A stretch of 64,000 nucleotides of DNA, from the NCBI GenBank assembly GCA_910577405.1, contig CAJTMG010000001.1, positions 101,808 through 165,807 of the forward strand, in the 5' to 3' direction. Shown here in pieces: positions 33,984 through 42,140 of the stretch; positions within the stretch are counted from its first letter, which is position 1; each line of letters begins with the position of its first letter. The DNA comes from an uncultured Oscillibacter sp. Its GTDB lineage: Bacteria; Bacillota; Clostridia; Oscillospirales; Oscillospiraceae. A model generated the notes under the pieces. The model was not told where the DNA came from. It ran no database searches and worked only from the letters and a program-made list of their open reading frames with translations. A program made the translations under genes and the position numbers.

Positions 33984-35153
33984 TTACTTATGCAGTTCCA
34001 TCAGCTTTGCCCGCAGTTCGCCCTCAATCCGGCCCAGCTCCACCTCGGCGGCTTTCCGTTTCTGCGCGCCCTCACGCTGGATGTTCAGAACCTCGTCCAG
34101 GGTGGAAATCAACTGCTGATTTGTATGCTGGAGTGTCTCGATGTCCACCACGCTCCGTTCCGCTTCCCGGGCCGTCTGGAGGGTGCCCATTTTCAGCAGG
34201 TCGGCGTTCTTCCGGAGCAGTTCGTTGGTCATCTCCGTTACCGCGCTCTGGGCCGCTGTCGCCTGACGGCTGTGCTCCATCCCCAGTGCAAGCACCATCT
34301 GGCTTTTCCACAGAGGGATTGTGTTCACCAGGGAGGACTGGATTTTTTCTACCATCAGGGTATCATTGTTCTGGAGCAGCCGGGTCTGGGGGCCCATCTG
34401 TATGGAAATCATCCGGGTCAGTTCCAGGTCGTGGAGCTTCTTCTCAAAACGCTCGCACATCTGCACCATGTCGTTGTACCGCTGGGCATCCTCCTGCGCG
34501 CCGGTCTGTTCCGCCTTAGCCCGCAGCGCCGGAAGCTCGTTTCCTTGTATCTCCAGCAGCTTTTTCTTGCCCGCCAGAATGTACATGGTCAGTTCCTTGT
34601 AGTATTTCAGATTTAGCTCGTACATCTGATCGAACATGGCAATATCCTTCAGAAGCGTCACCTGATGCTGCTCCAGCTCCCGGACGATCTTATCCACGTT
34701 GGTCTCTACCTTGGAATACTGGGCTTTCATCGTCTCCAATCTGTTGCCGACCTTCTTGAATTTGCCAAAAAAGCCCTTCTTTTCCTCTTCCTCCCCAAAG
34801 TCCTTCAGCTGCACCACAAGCTCGCTCAAAGACCGGCCCACGTCGCCCAGATCCTTGGTCCGTACCGACGCAAGGGCGCTCTCCGAAAAGCCTGCTACGT
34901 TCTTCTGTGCCGCCGCGCCGTACTGGAGTATCATGTTGGAATCCATCACGTCAATCTTCTTCGCAAACTCATCCACCGCCTTTTTCTCCGCCTCCGAAAG
35001 CATGGAGTCGTCCAGCTCTACCGGCTTCACCTCCGGCTTTGCGGGCTCCGGGGCGGCGGGCGTGGCGGCAGGTTCCAGCGTCAGCTTCGGTGCAGGCGCG
35101 GCCTGTGCTGCTGCCGGGTCCAGGGTCAGTTCGGGTATCATGTTTTCATCCAT
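33984..35153 (-). CDS. telA: Toxic anion resistance protein TelA/YceH family
   Basis: 389 residues. A Pro/Ala-rich N-terminus of about 45 residues is followed by a long helical TelA domain: FGKFKKVGNRLETM, KIVRELEQHQVTLLKDIAMFDQM (in parts), ILAGKKKLLEI and WKSQMVLALGMEHSRQAT. The family was linked to tellurite resistance and works with XpaC-like proteins; the molecular role is unknown, probably at the envelope. It is last of a five-gene cluster with XpaC and small membrane proteins. Start after GGAGGAAAGAGACA. Confidence 0.9.
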   Translation of the reverse strand: MDENMIPELTLDPAAAQAAPAPKLTLEPAATPAAPEPAKPEVKPVELDDSMLSEAEKKAVDEFAKKIDVMDSNMILQYGAAAQKNVAGFSESALASVRTKDLGDVGRSLSELVVQLKDFGEEEEKKGFFGKFKKVGNRLETMKAQYSKVETNVDKIVRELEQHQVTLLKDIAMFDQMYELNLKYYKELTMYILAGKKKLLEIQGNELPALRAKAEQTGAQEDAQRYNDMVQMCERFEKKLHDLELTRMISIQMGPQTRLLQNNDTLMVEKIQSSLVNTIPLWKSQMVLALGMEHSRQATAAQSAVTEMTNELLRKNADLLKMGTLQTAREAERSVVDIETLQHTNQQLISTLDEVLNIQREGAQKRKAAEVELGRIEGELRAKLMELHK

Positions 35154-35168
35154 TGTCTCTTTCCTCCG

Positions 35169-35358
35169 TCAGTTGTCTTTGGTGTCCGTGTGAAAATTCA
35201 TGTGAATCTGAAAGTTGGTATCCTCGTATGTCGTTAAATCCAGGGTGTTTTTTGCGTCCCGGAATGCCGGCGGCCGCGAAAATCTCCATTACCGGGTCCC
35301 CTGACACGCCGCAGGCAAGCAGAAGCATACACAGCCCCCAAAATACCAGCGGAACCAT
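35169..35358 (-). pseudogene. Small membrane protein gene with an apparent frameshift in an A6 run
   Basis: A hydrophobic start (MVPLVFWGLCMLLLACGVSG, ATG at 35358; AGGAGG further up suggests a start near 35382) continues as EIFAAAGIPGR in one frame. After the run of six A (minus strand, 35253-35248) the natural continuation NTLDLTTYEDTNFQIHM lies in the other frame and ends at a TGA (35171-35169) right before the telA ribosome site. In the uninterrupted frame the stop would fall inside telA. One A fewer would restore a protein of about 62 residues. Either a real indel, a slippery site or a sequencing error. Confidence 0.45.
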
Positions 35359-35402
35359 CAGGCTCCGATTCCGTCTGCTTTTTGTCAGAACTGCCTCCTG
35401 TC

Positions 35403-35765
35403 TCAGGGTTCCTCTCCGCTCTCCCGCAATTCCCGGAACACACGGACTATCCAGGACGCCGCAATCCCCAGCCATACCAGACCAAAGCCGATGCTCCGTC
35501 CATTGCCCGTGCTGAAACCGTCATGCAGCCAGAAAATTCCTATCAGCGCGTAGGCCGGGCCCAGAAGCACATTCGCGTGCCGTCTTCCGTCCTGTCCGCC
35601 CTTCCGCACACAAAGCCAGCCTTGCAGCAGTCCCAGCAGGAGGGCGCCCAGACCCATCAGCAGCAAGGGCGTCCTTTCCTGCCTTGTGCCTGTGAACACG
35701 AGGAAAATACCTCCCGCCGCATAGACGAGGGTCATTACCCATCCCAAATGGAAACGTGCTTCCAT
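35403..35765 (-). CDS. Small membrane protein of the TelA/XpaC cluster
   Basis: 120 residues with four hydrophobic segments (for example WVMTLVYAAGGIFLVFTG and LLMGLGALLLGLLQGWL). The ATG at 35765 overlaps the stop of the previous gene by one base (TGATG), with GAGGAG directly ahead. No family recognised. It resembles the preceding gene product: both contain LxGPAYxxxGxxxLxxG, so the two may derive from one another. Confidence 0.75.
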   Translation of the reverse strand: MEARFHLGWVMTLVYAAGGIFLVFTGTRQERTPLLLMGLGALLLGLLQGWLCVRKGGQDGRRHANVLLGPAYALIGIFWLHDGFSTGNGRSIGFGLVWLGIAASWIVRVFRELRESGEEP

Positions 35766-35974
35766 CACTCCTCACTGAACTCAGGCTCCTGCACTTCCGC
35801 GTCCCGGATGTCCCACAGGGCCACTGCCGTCCAGCAGGCTGAAACGCCCATCCAAAGCAGGCCGAAAATCATACTGCTCCAGTTCTTCTTCGTCCGGCCT
35901 GCGTACAGGTTCATCAGGCCCAGAATCAGATACGCGGGACCCATCAGCAGGCTGATAGGAAATCGCTTCTTCAT
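35765..35974 (-). CDS. Small membrane protein of the TelA/XpaC cluster
   Basis: 69 residues from the ATG at 35974 after GGAGGTGCG. Two hydrophobic helices (LLMGPAYLILGLMNLYAG and SSMIFGLLWMGVSACWTAVA) and an acidic tail. Its GPAYLILG element recurs in the larger downstream protein (GPAYALIG). Unknown function; probably a membrane partner of TelA or XpaC. Confidence 0.75.
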   Translation of the reverse strand: MKKRFPISLLMGPAYLILGLMNLYAGRTKKNWSSMIFGLLWMGVSACWTAVALWDIRDAEVQEPEFSEE

Positions 35975-36092
35975 GTTCGCACCTCCATTTCTCATATTGC
36001 ACAGGTGTACAATGGTTCTTCTGTCTCAATCCATCTTCAAGAGGCAAATCCATCCTGTAGAATCCGCCCCGGACTGTCCTTTTCGTATCGCC

Positions 36093-36788
36093 TTACAGCT
36101 CCAGCCGGATATCCGTGGAGTCCGTCTGCACCGGGCCGGCTTTCAGCTCCTGTCCGGTGAGGCCCTCCTTTGCCAGCATCGTCTCCATGGCGGCAATCTC
36201 GGCAGAAATGTCCAGCGCGTCGTTTCCATAGAGACCGTCGAGCTGCTTACTGAATGCAATCGCCGCGCTCCGCATCATCGTCTCGATCTGCGCAAGGCTT
36301 TTATTGATATTCTCCCCTGACACGCCTGTATTGCTCATCTGGTCATAGGCCCGGAGCAGTTTCAGGGTTGTGGGCAGGTAGTAGTCCATAAAGCGCCGGA
36401 CCTGGGGCAGCTTCGCCGGGTCGTTCTGGACTGCCTGGAAAATCTTCCCCGTGATCTGCTCCATCTGTGCGATATCGGCGGAAATGCCCGGCGCGGCGAT
36501 GTTGTCGTTCAGACGCTTCATCTCTGCAATTGCTTCCCGCCCTTCCCGCAGCATTTTTTCCAGTTCCGGATTTTCTGCCGGTCTGCTCTCTGACGGCGGC
36601 GTTTCCGGTTCACCGCCCAGGGAGCCTCCGCCGCGGCACAGGGTATTGGTCACGAGAAAAACCACCGCGGACGCAATCGCCAGCAGTACTGCGCAGACGG
36701 GCTGATACAATGGCAGCGTGAACCCGCCCAGCAGCCACATGACCGCTACGGCGTAATAAGGGGCTACAGGCTTTCGTTCTGCGGACAT
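36093..36788 (-). CDS. xpaC: XpaC-like protein (5-bromo-4-chloroindolyl phosphate hydrolysis family)
   Basis: 231 residues from the ATG at 36788, eight bases after GGAGGT; a TTG three bases upstream is less likely. Two membrane helices near the N-terminus (about 10-55) are followed by a helical cytoplasmic domain with the family core ITGKIFQAVQNDPAKLPQV and FMDYYLPTTLKLL. Despite the name, enzymatic activity is doubtful. XpaC and TelA recur together in Firmicutes and are thought to act together in the envelope. First gene of the cluster. Confidence 0.88.
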   Translation of the reverse strand: MSAERKPVAPYYAVAVMWLLGGFTLPLYQPVCAVLLAIASAVVFLVTNTLCRGGGSLGGEPETPPSESRPAENPELEKMLREGREAIAEMKRLNDNIAAPGISADIAQMEQITGKIFQAVQNDPAKLPQVRRFMDYYLPTTLKLLRAYDQMSNTGVSGENINKSLAQIETMMRSAAIAFSKQLDGLYGNDALDISAEIAAMETMLAKEGLTGQELKAGPVQTDSTDIRLEL

Positions 36789-36877
36789 CAATGGGACCTC
36801 CTTCCAGCCGGATGCCGGCGTTGCTTACATTATACTCCTGAATGCGTGTCCTGGTCAAGTTCAGGAACGCTTTCGGT

Positions 36878-36908
36878 AAAAAACTGCCGGATGTTTCACC
36901 AGCAGTTT
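36878..36908 (-). terminator. Terminator of argS
   Basis: Minus strand ACTGCTGG pairs with CCGGCAGT around TGAAACAT and is followed by TTTTTT, about 65 bases after the argS stop and upstream of the XpaC gene start region. Confidence 0.75.
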
Positions 36909-36973
36909 CTTACAGACCTCAGACAGCCGGGGGCTCTTCTTTTTCAGGCAGACGCGCGCCCGGCCCGCATCCC

Positions 36974-38713
36974 TTACATACGTTCGGGAGCCTCTACGCC
37001 GATGAGCTTCAGGCCGTTCCGGAGGACTGCCCGTGTATCGCCGGCCAGCTTGAGACGGGCGGAGGCCAGAGGCGCGGCTTCCTCCCGGATGTGGCAGGCG
37101 GTATAGAAGCGGTGGAAGCAGCCAGCCAGCTCCATCAGATAGCGGTTCACGTGGGAGGGGTCGTAGGCTCTGGCGGCGGTGCGGACGGCGTCCGGGAAAG
37201 CGGCCAGCTGCTTGATCAGGGTCAGTTCCGCGTCCGCCGTCAGGAGCGTCAGGTCGGCTTTCTCCGGCACGGCAAGGCCCTCCTTCGCCAGCTTTTCCAC
37301 CAGGGAGCAGATCCGGGCATGGGCGTATTCCACATAGTAAATGGGGTTCTCGGAATCCTCCCGGACGGCAAGGCCCAGGTCGAAATCCATCTGGGTATCC
37401 GGCTTGGCGTTGAAGAACCAGCGGGCCGCGTCCACGGGCACCTCGTCCAGCAGGTCCGCAAGACTGATGGCCTTGCCGGTGCGCTTGCTCATCTTCACCA
37501 GCTGGCCGTCCCGCAGGAGCTTCACCAGCTGCATCAGAACGATATCCAGTTTCTCGGAGCCGTTCAGCCCCAGAGCGTCCAAAGCCCCCTTGAGCCGCGC
37601 TACATGGCCGTGATGGTCCGCGCCCCAGATGTTGATCACGCGGTCAAAGCCACGGGTCTCGAACTTGTTCCGGTGGTAGGCAATGTCCGCGGCAAAGTAG
37701 GTGTAGAACCCGTTGGCCCGGCAGAGAACGTCGTCCTTCAGGTCCAGCTTTTCAATGTCCTTTTCCTTCTTCCCGGCCTTCCGCAGGTTCTCCCGAAGAA
37801 TGTCCGCCGTCTTCAGCCACAGCGCGCCCTCTTTCTCGTAGGTCCAGCCGCGTTGGGTCAGCAGCTCCGCCGTCTCCGCCACCGCGCCGCTATTGTGCAG
37901 GGTGGATTCATAAAACCAGGTGTCATAGTTGATCTTATAACGCTGGAGGTCCGCTTTCATCTTGGGCAGATTTACCGACAGGCCGTATTCCGCCATAGCC
38001 GTCATCCAGGCGTCCTCGGAGGTCCCGCCGGGGAATTCGCCTGCCTGCGCTAAAAATCCCTCCGCCAGCTCCCGGATGTCGTCGCCCTGGTAGCCGTCCT
38101 CGGGGAACGGATAGTTTTCCTCCCCCAGGGTCTTCTGCATACAGCGGGCGTAGATGGAACGGGCGAATTTGTCAATCTGATGCCCCGCGTCGTTGACGTA
38201 GAACTCCCGGCTGACCTCCGCGCCGCAGGCTTCCAGCACTGACGCCAGCGTGTCCCCCAGAACGCCGCCCCGGGCATTTCCCATGTGCATGGGGCCGGTG
38301 GGGTTGGCGGAGACGAACTCGACCATAATCTTCTGGCCCTTCAAATCCTCGCCGGTTCCGTAGGAGGCGCCTTCCGTCTCCACAGCCTTGCAGACGGCTT
38401 CGAACCAGCGGTGATTCAGGCGGAAGTTCAGGAAGCCGGGGCCAGCGATTTCCGCCGAGTCAAACCAGCTGCCCGTCAGGTTCATGTGGTCCAGAAGGGC
38501 CTGGGCAATCTCACGGGGCGGTTTCCGCAGAGTCTTGGACGCCGCGAGTGCAAAAGTGGTGGTGAAATCGCCGTTGCCCGCGTCCCGGGGGATCTCTACC
38601 GGCGCTTCTTTGACCTCCGCCTTGGGCAGGGCGCCGTCCGCAGCAGCCGCGCAGTAGGCCGCCATGGCCAGAGCCGCCGCCTGGTTCTTCGCTTCCTGTA
38701 TCATATTCGTCAT
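36974..38713 (-). CDS. argS: Arginyl-tRNA synthetase
   Basis: 579 residues from the ATG at 38713, which follows AAAGAGGGATTAGCA. Class I synthetase with an N-terminal tRNA-binding domain (about 1-110), the HIGH-like SANPTGPMHMGNARGG, a KMSK motif in LVKMSKRTGKAISLADLL and the C-terminal DALR anticodon-binding domain ending in GLKLIGVEAPERM. Charges tRNA-Arg. Monocistronic by its terminator. Essential gene, nothing unusual. Confidence 0.97.
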   Translation of the reverse strand: MTNMIQEAKNQAAALAMAAYCAAAADGALPKAEVKEAPVEIPRDAGNGDFTTTFALAASKTLRKPPREIAQALLDHMNLTGSWFDSAEIAGPGFLNFRLNHRWFEAVCKAVETEGASYGTGEDLKGQKIMVEFVSANPTGPMHMGNARGGVLGDTLASVLEACGAEVSREFYVNDAGHQIDKFARSIYARCMQKTLGEENYPFPEDGYQGDDIRELAEGFLAQAGEFPGGTSEDAWMTAMAEYGLSVNLPKMKADLQRYKINYDTWFYESTLHNSGAVAETAELLTQRGWTYEKEGALWLKTADILRENLRKAGKKEKDIEKLDLKDDVLCRANGFYTYFAADIAYHRNKFETRGFDRVINIWGADHHGHVARLKGALDALGLNGSEKLDIVLMQLVKLLRDGQLVKMSKRTGKAISLADLLDEVPVDAARWFFNAKPDTQMDFDLGLAVREDSENPIYYVEYAHARICSLVEKLAKEGLAVPEKADLTLLTADAELTLIKQLAAFPDAVRTAARAYDPSHVNRYLMELAGCFHRFYTACHIREEAAPLASARLKLAGDTRAVLRNGLKLIGVEAPERM

Positions 38714-38847
38714 TGCTAATCCCTCTTTCTTATCGTATCGTAAAAAGCAAACGCCTTTATGTCCATAACCGGAATTCTGGAACCAGTAACAGCATTCCTC
38801 GTTTTCAAACGCCTGATTCCTGACAGCGGACAACAAATTCCCAGTCC

Positions 38848-39297
38848 CTAACTCCTGCGGGGCTGTATGCGGATTTTGAAGGCATTCCGGCCCATGGCGG
38901 CGTGCTCGATGGCGATGGAATACCGGAGGTCCAGCAGTCCGCCGCGCTCGGTGAGATTGTGCCGCAGGCGGCTGGTCTGAACGTCCACTGCCAGCTCGCC
39001 GAAGGGGGTCTCGTACAGGGAAGTATGCTGCCTTCCTTCTTCAAAGACCATCTGGGAATTGACGGCCCCGGTGCGGGAGAGAATCACCTGGGGGCCGCAG
39101 AGCTGGAAACTGGTGGTGGTGCCCTCCATGCCGGTCAGCTCCGTCTCCTGGTAGAAAAAGCGCAGGCCGTCCGGGAGAAGTTCCAGCGTGCCCTCGGTAA
39201 TCAGCTCTATATGGTCCGGCTCCTGTCCCTCAAAGAGCTGCTCCGAACAGATGCTCAGCAAAACCGGAATCTGCGTTTCTTTGTCAATATCCTTCAA
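38848..39297 (-). CDS. DUF1934 domain beta-barrel protein (YwiB-like)
   Basis: 149 residues with a TTG start at 39297, seven bases after GGAGG; it overlaps the end of murI by 14 bases. A calycin-like beta barrel is expected: ELITEGTLEL, LRFFYQETELTGMEGT, TTSFQL and TPFGELAVDV are its strands. YwiB of Bacillus is the only well-known relative and has no assigned function. In Firmicutes the gene often precedes argS, as here. Single-domain and cytoplasmic. Confidence 0.85.
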   Translation of the reverse strand: MKDIDKETQIPVLLSICSEQLFEGQEPDHIELITEGTLELLPDGLRFFYQETELTGMEGTTTSFQLCGPQVILSRTGAVNSQMVFEEGRQHTSLYETPFGELAVDVQTSRLRHNLTERGGLLDLRYSIAIEHAAMGRNAFKIRIQPRRS

Positions 39298-40099
39298 TGT
39301 CAACCCTCCGTGCCGTGTGACGCAGGTTTTCCTGGAGAAATACTGAGGCAATCTGCTCAAAGTCCTCCGCCCGGTCGCTTACGTAAAATTCTGTTTCGCC
39401 CTGACGTTCACGGTCATTCCGCAGGCCCTGGGCTTTCAGCAGGCGTTTCAGCTCATAGGCCGATTCCTCCCCCGCCGATACCAGCGTTACCCCCGGCCCG
39501 CAGACGTCCGCAATAATCTCTTCCAACAGCGGGTAATGCGTGCAGCCCAGAATCAAGGTATCCGCGCCCCATTCCAGCAGAGGCGTCAGGTACTCCCGGG
39601 CCACTGTTTCAATCACCACATCGCCTTTCCGGAACCGCCCGTTCTCCACCAGGGGCACAAACAGCGGGCATGGCCTGCACAGCACCTCCACCGACGGGTC
39701 CAGACGCCGCAGCACCGCCTCGTACGCCCCCGAACGCACGGACGCCAGGGTCGCGATCATTCCTATCCGCCGGCTTCTGCTCACCGAAACCGCTCTCCGG
39801 CAGGTGGGCTCCACAACGCCGACAATGGGCAGGTCATTTTCCGCCTGCAAGGTCTCCAGAGACGTGGTGGACACCGTTCCGCAGGCAATCAGCACTGCTT
39901 TCAGGTCCCGGGAACGCAGAAACCGCAGATCCTGCCGGGAGTATTTCAAAAGCGTCTCCCGGGAACGCCCCCCGTATGGCACCCGCGCCGTGTCCCCAAA
40001 ATATACCAGGTCCTCCTCCGGAAGAATCCGCCGCAGCACCCGCACCGCCGTCAGGCCGCCCAAGCCGGAGTCAAATACGCCGATGGGCCGTCCATCCAT
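39284..40099 (-). CDS. murI: Glutamate racemase
   Basis: 271 residues, ATG at 40099 after GAAGGAGGGAG. Makes D-glutamate for peptidoglycan with two catalytic cysteines: Cys73 in LIACGTVSTT and the second in LGCTHYPLL near residue 187. The start GVFDSGLGGLTAVR and the VYFGDTARVPYG loop are diagnostic. The downstream DUF1934 gene overlaps its end. Confidence 0.97.
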   Translation of the reverse strand: MDGRPIGVFDSGLGGLTAVRVLRRILPEEDLVYFGDTARVPYGGRSRETLLKYSRQDLRFLRSRDLKAVLIACGTVSTTSLETLQAENDLPIVGVVEPTCRRAVSVSRSRRIGMIATLASVRSGAYEAVLRRLDPSVEVLCRPCPLFVPLVENGRFRKGDVVIETVAREYLTPLLEWGADTLILGCTHYPLLEEIIADVCGPGVTLVSAGEESAYELKRLLKAQGLRNDRERQGETEFYVSDRAEDFEQIASVFLQENLRHTARRVDIEGY

Positions 40100-40274
40100 A
40101 AGCTCCCTCCTTCTATCATGCCGCCTCTTTTCTGCTTCTATGTATTCTGGCGGCCCATGCTTCCGGACGCCAAAGAATTCCAGAAAATTTCAGCTTTTCC
40201 GCCCAATCTTTCCATCAGGCCCTTTGCAGAGCGTCTTTCCCTTGTCTGAAAACGTCCCATGCTCTGAATTATGT

Positions 40275-40303
40275 ATTATACTATGAGACGCCTTATGCCG
40301 CAA
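40275..40303 (-). promoter_or_regulatory. Promoter of murI
   Basis: Minus strand TTGCGG (40303-40298), 17-base spacer, TATAAT (40280-40275). It lies about 170 bases ahead of the murI start. The leader between has no obvious structure. The gap 40100-40442 otherwise holds only this and a plus-strand promoter. Confidence 0.7.
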
Positions 40304-40337
40304 GTCAGATTTTAGTCTTTTTGCCCTCTTTTTTATG

Positions 40338-40366
40338 TGGCATTTCCCTGAAAGCTCTGCTATAAT
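40338..40366 (+). promoter_or_regulatory. Probable promoter of the small gene at 40443
   Basis: An extended -10 element TGCTATAAT (TATAAT at 40361-40366). The -35 box is poor (TGGCAT at 40338), as is usual with extended -10 promoters. Confidence 0.5.
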
Positions 40367-40442
40367 GTGATACGTGTATCAAGCGGCGGTTCCCGTCCCC
40401 AAACCACCGCGCCTTATTCTTGCCGTCAGGAGGTGTCCGCGT

Positions 40443-40856
40443 ATGAAAATCGAGCTGACCGAACAGCAGTACCGCTACCTGTTGGATCTGGTCTACATAG
40501 GCAACTGGGTGCTGAACTCCACCCGTGAAGAGGACCGGATCAAGGAGTACGACCAGGTGGAAAGCCTGATTTTCTCCCACTGCATCCGCCACCGCATGAG
40601 CAAGCTGGTGGAACTCTATCAGGGCGATCTGATTCCCTCCCGGGCCTTCGCGGACGGCGGCATTCATGAGGCCATCGAAAACTATGAGGACGTGGTCTTC
40701 TACGAAATCCTTGCCGAGGAGCTGGCCCTCCGGGATATGGACGGCGAGCCTCTTACCCGGGAGAACTACAGCGCGCTGATGGAACGTATCGACACCTACC
40801 TCTCCGAATTCGACCAGCACGGCACCGACCATATCTCCGTGGATCTGGACGAATAG
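40443..40856 (+). CDS. Conserved-looking hypothetical helical protein
   Basis: 137 residues from the ATG at 40443, which follows AGGAGGTGTCCGCGT. All-helical and acidic: begins MKIELTEQQYRYLLDLVYIG, with a later segment YEDVVFYEILAEELALRDM. No signal, membrane helix or catalytic motif. I do not know the family. It has its own promoter and terminator, so it is a free-standing gene on the plus strand between murI and the diguanylate cyclase. Confidence 0.75.
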   Translation: MKIELTEQQYRYLLDLVYIGNWVLNSTREEDRIKEYDQVESLIFSHCIRHRMSKLVELYQGDLIPSRAFADGGIHEAIENYEDVVFYEILAEELALRDMDGEPLTRENYSALMERIDTYLSEFDQHGTDHISVDLDE

Positions 40857-40884
40857 ACCTGTATTTTCCGCCGCTTCCTAAAAC

Positions 40885-40917
40885 AAGAAGGCCAGCGCTC
40901 TGCCAGCCTTCTTTTTT
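40885..40917. terminator. Bidirectional terminator
   Basis: AAGAAGGC and GCCTTCTT flank a short loop. TTTTTT follows on the plus strand and TTGTTTT on the minus strand, so it ends both the hypothetical gene and the convergent diguanylate cyclase gene. Confidence 0.8.
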
Positions 40918-40950
40918 GCTGCCTTTTTTGCCGGCTGGAAAACTCCGGCG

Positions 40951-41910
40951 TCACACAAACTCCTTCATTTCCTGCACCTGCTGCTGGTCCTGGGGCCGCT
41001 CCAGCCACTGCTGCATACTCTCCCCTGCCCAGACCACCTGATTCCGCCCGAACCGCTTCGCGTCGTACAGCATCGTGTCCGCAATCTTCAGGTAGGAACT
41101 GTAGCTCAGGTCCCCGCGCGGAATCACCGTCACGCCGCCGATGCTGATGGTCACCCACTGGGAGACTTTCGGATTATGGGGAATTTTCAGATCCTCCACC
41201 GACCGCCGGATCGTCTGCAAATGCTCAAAAGCACAGGAGGCGCTGTCCCCCAGAAGGAAGGCCACGAATTCCTCGCCGCCGTAACGCGCAAAAAAGTCTG
41301 TGGTGCGCCGGAGACGATCGGCCGCGGTCTGGGCTACGGCTGTAATCACCTTGTCTCCCGCGGGATGGCCGAAGGTGTCGTTATAAACCTTAAAATAATC
41401 AATATCAAACATACAGATGGAAAAGGGCACGTGCAGCCGGGTAGCCTCCTGCCATTTCACCAGGCTGTAGCGGTCGTGACGCCTGCGGTTTGCCACGCCG
41501 GTGAGCTGGTCCGTCATGGACTGATACTCTACCTGCTTGCGGTACTGATAGAGCTTGATATGGGTCCGCACTCTGGCCTTGACAATCAAAGGGTGAAAGG
41601 GCTTGGTTATGTAATCCACCGCCCCCAGCGTCAGGCCCTGTTCCTCGTGTTCTATATCTGAAAGGCTGGTAATCAGAATCACCGGAATCTTCTGGGTGAT
41701 GACCTCTTCCTGTAAGGTTTTCAGCAGCATAAAGCCGTCCATGCCGGGCATTACGACATCCAGCAGGATCAGGGAATAATTTCTTTCGCTGGCTAAGCTG
41801 AGGCCCTCCTTCGCGTCCTGCACGGCGGTGACGTCATAATCATTTTCCAGAATGCTCTTGAGCTGGGCTGCCTGCACAGGACTGTCGTCGACAATCAGTA
41901 TTTTTTCCAT
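40951..41910 (-). CDS. Response regulator with diguanylate cyclase (GGDEF) output
   Basis: 319 residues from the ATG at 41910 after AGAGAGGC. Receiver domain (1-125) with LIVDDSP and the phospho-Asp in LILLDVVMPGMDG. GGDEF domain (about 150-300) with MTDQLTGVANRRRHDRY, FDIDYFKVYNDTFGH and the active site RYGGEEF. The inhibitory site RxxD is present as RTTD five residues before GGEEF. Makes cyclic di-GMP when phosphorylated. The cognate kinase is not adjacent; the hybrid kinase at 28841 is one candidate in the window. Cyclic di-GMP often controls pili, and a Tad locus lies next door. Confidence 0.93.
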   Translation of the reverse strand: MEKILIVDDSPVQAAQLKSILENDYDVTAVQDAKEGLSLASERNYSLILLDVVMPGMDGFMLLKTLQEEVITQKIPVILITSLSDIEHEEQGLTLGAVDYITKPFHPLIVKARVRTHIKLYQYRKQVEYQSMTDQLTGVANRRRHDRYSLVKWQEATRLHVPFSICMFDIDYFKVYNDTFGHPAGDKVITAVAQTAADRLRRTTDFFARYGGEEFVAFLLGDSASCAFEHLQTIRRSVEDLKIPHNPKVSQWVTISIGGVTVIPRGDLSYSSYLKIADTMLYDAKRFGRNQVVWAGESMQQWLERPQDQQQVQEMKEFV

Positions 41911-42097
41911 AGCCTCTCTCCTTGTCAGAACCCCGCCATGGTTCTTGGTTCTTTCCCGCCCTCTCCTGCGGTACCGGAAAACTTTGTAATCGTGCTTATT
42001 ATATCCCATTTTCCCCGAAATAGCAAGCACTAATTCGTTCCCCGGCGTCCGCGGCGTTTTCCGTAGCAATTAGCCTGCCGCGCTTTCTGCGTTTCCG

Positions 42098-42134
42098 AAA
42101 AAAGAAACCAGACCCGATTACGAGCCTGGTTTCT
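42098..42134 (-). terminator. Terminator at the end of the Tad/phosphosignalling/SLH operon
   Basis: Minus strand AGAAACCAG pairs with CTGGTTTCT around a 14-base loop and is followed by TTTTTT. It lies just after the stop of the S-layer protein gene. Confidence 0.85.
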
Positions 42135-42140
42135 GGGGAT

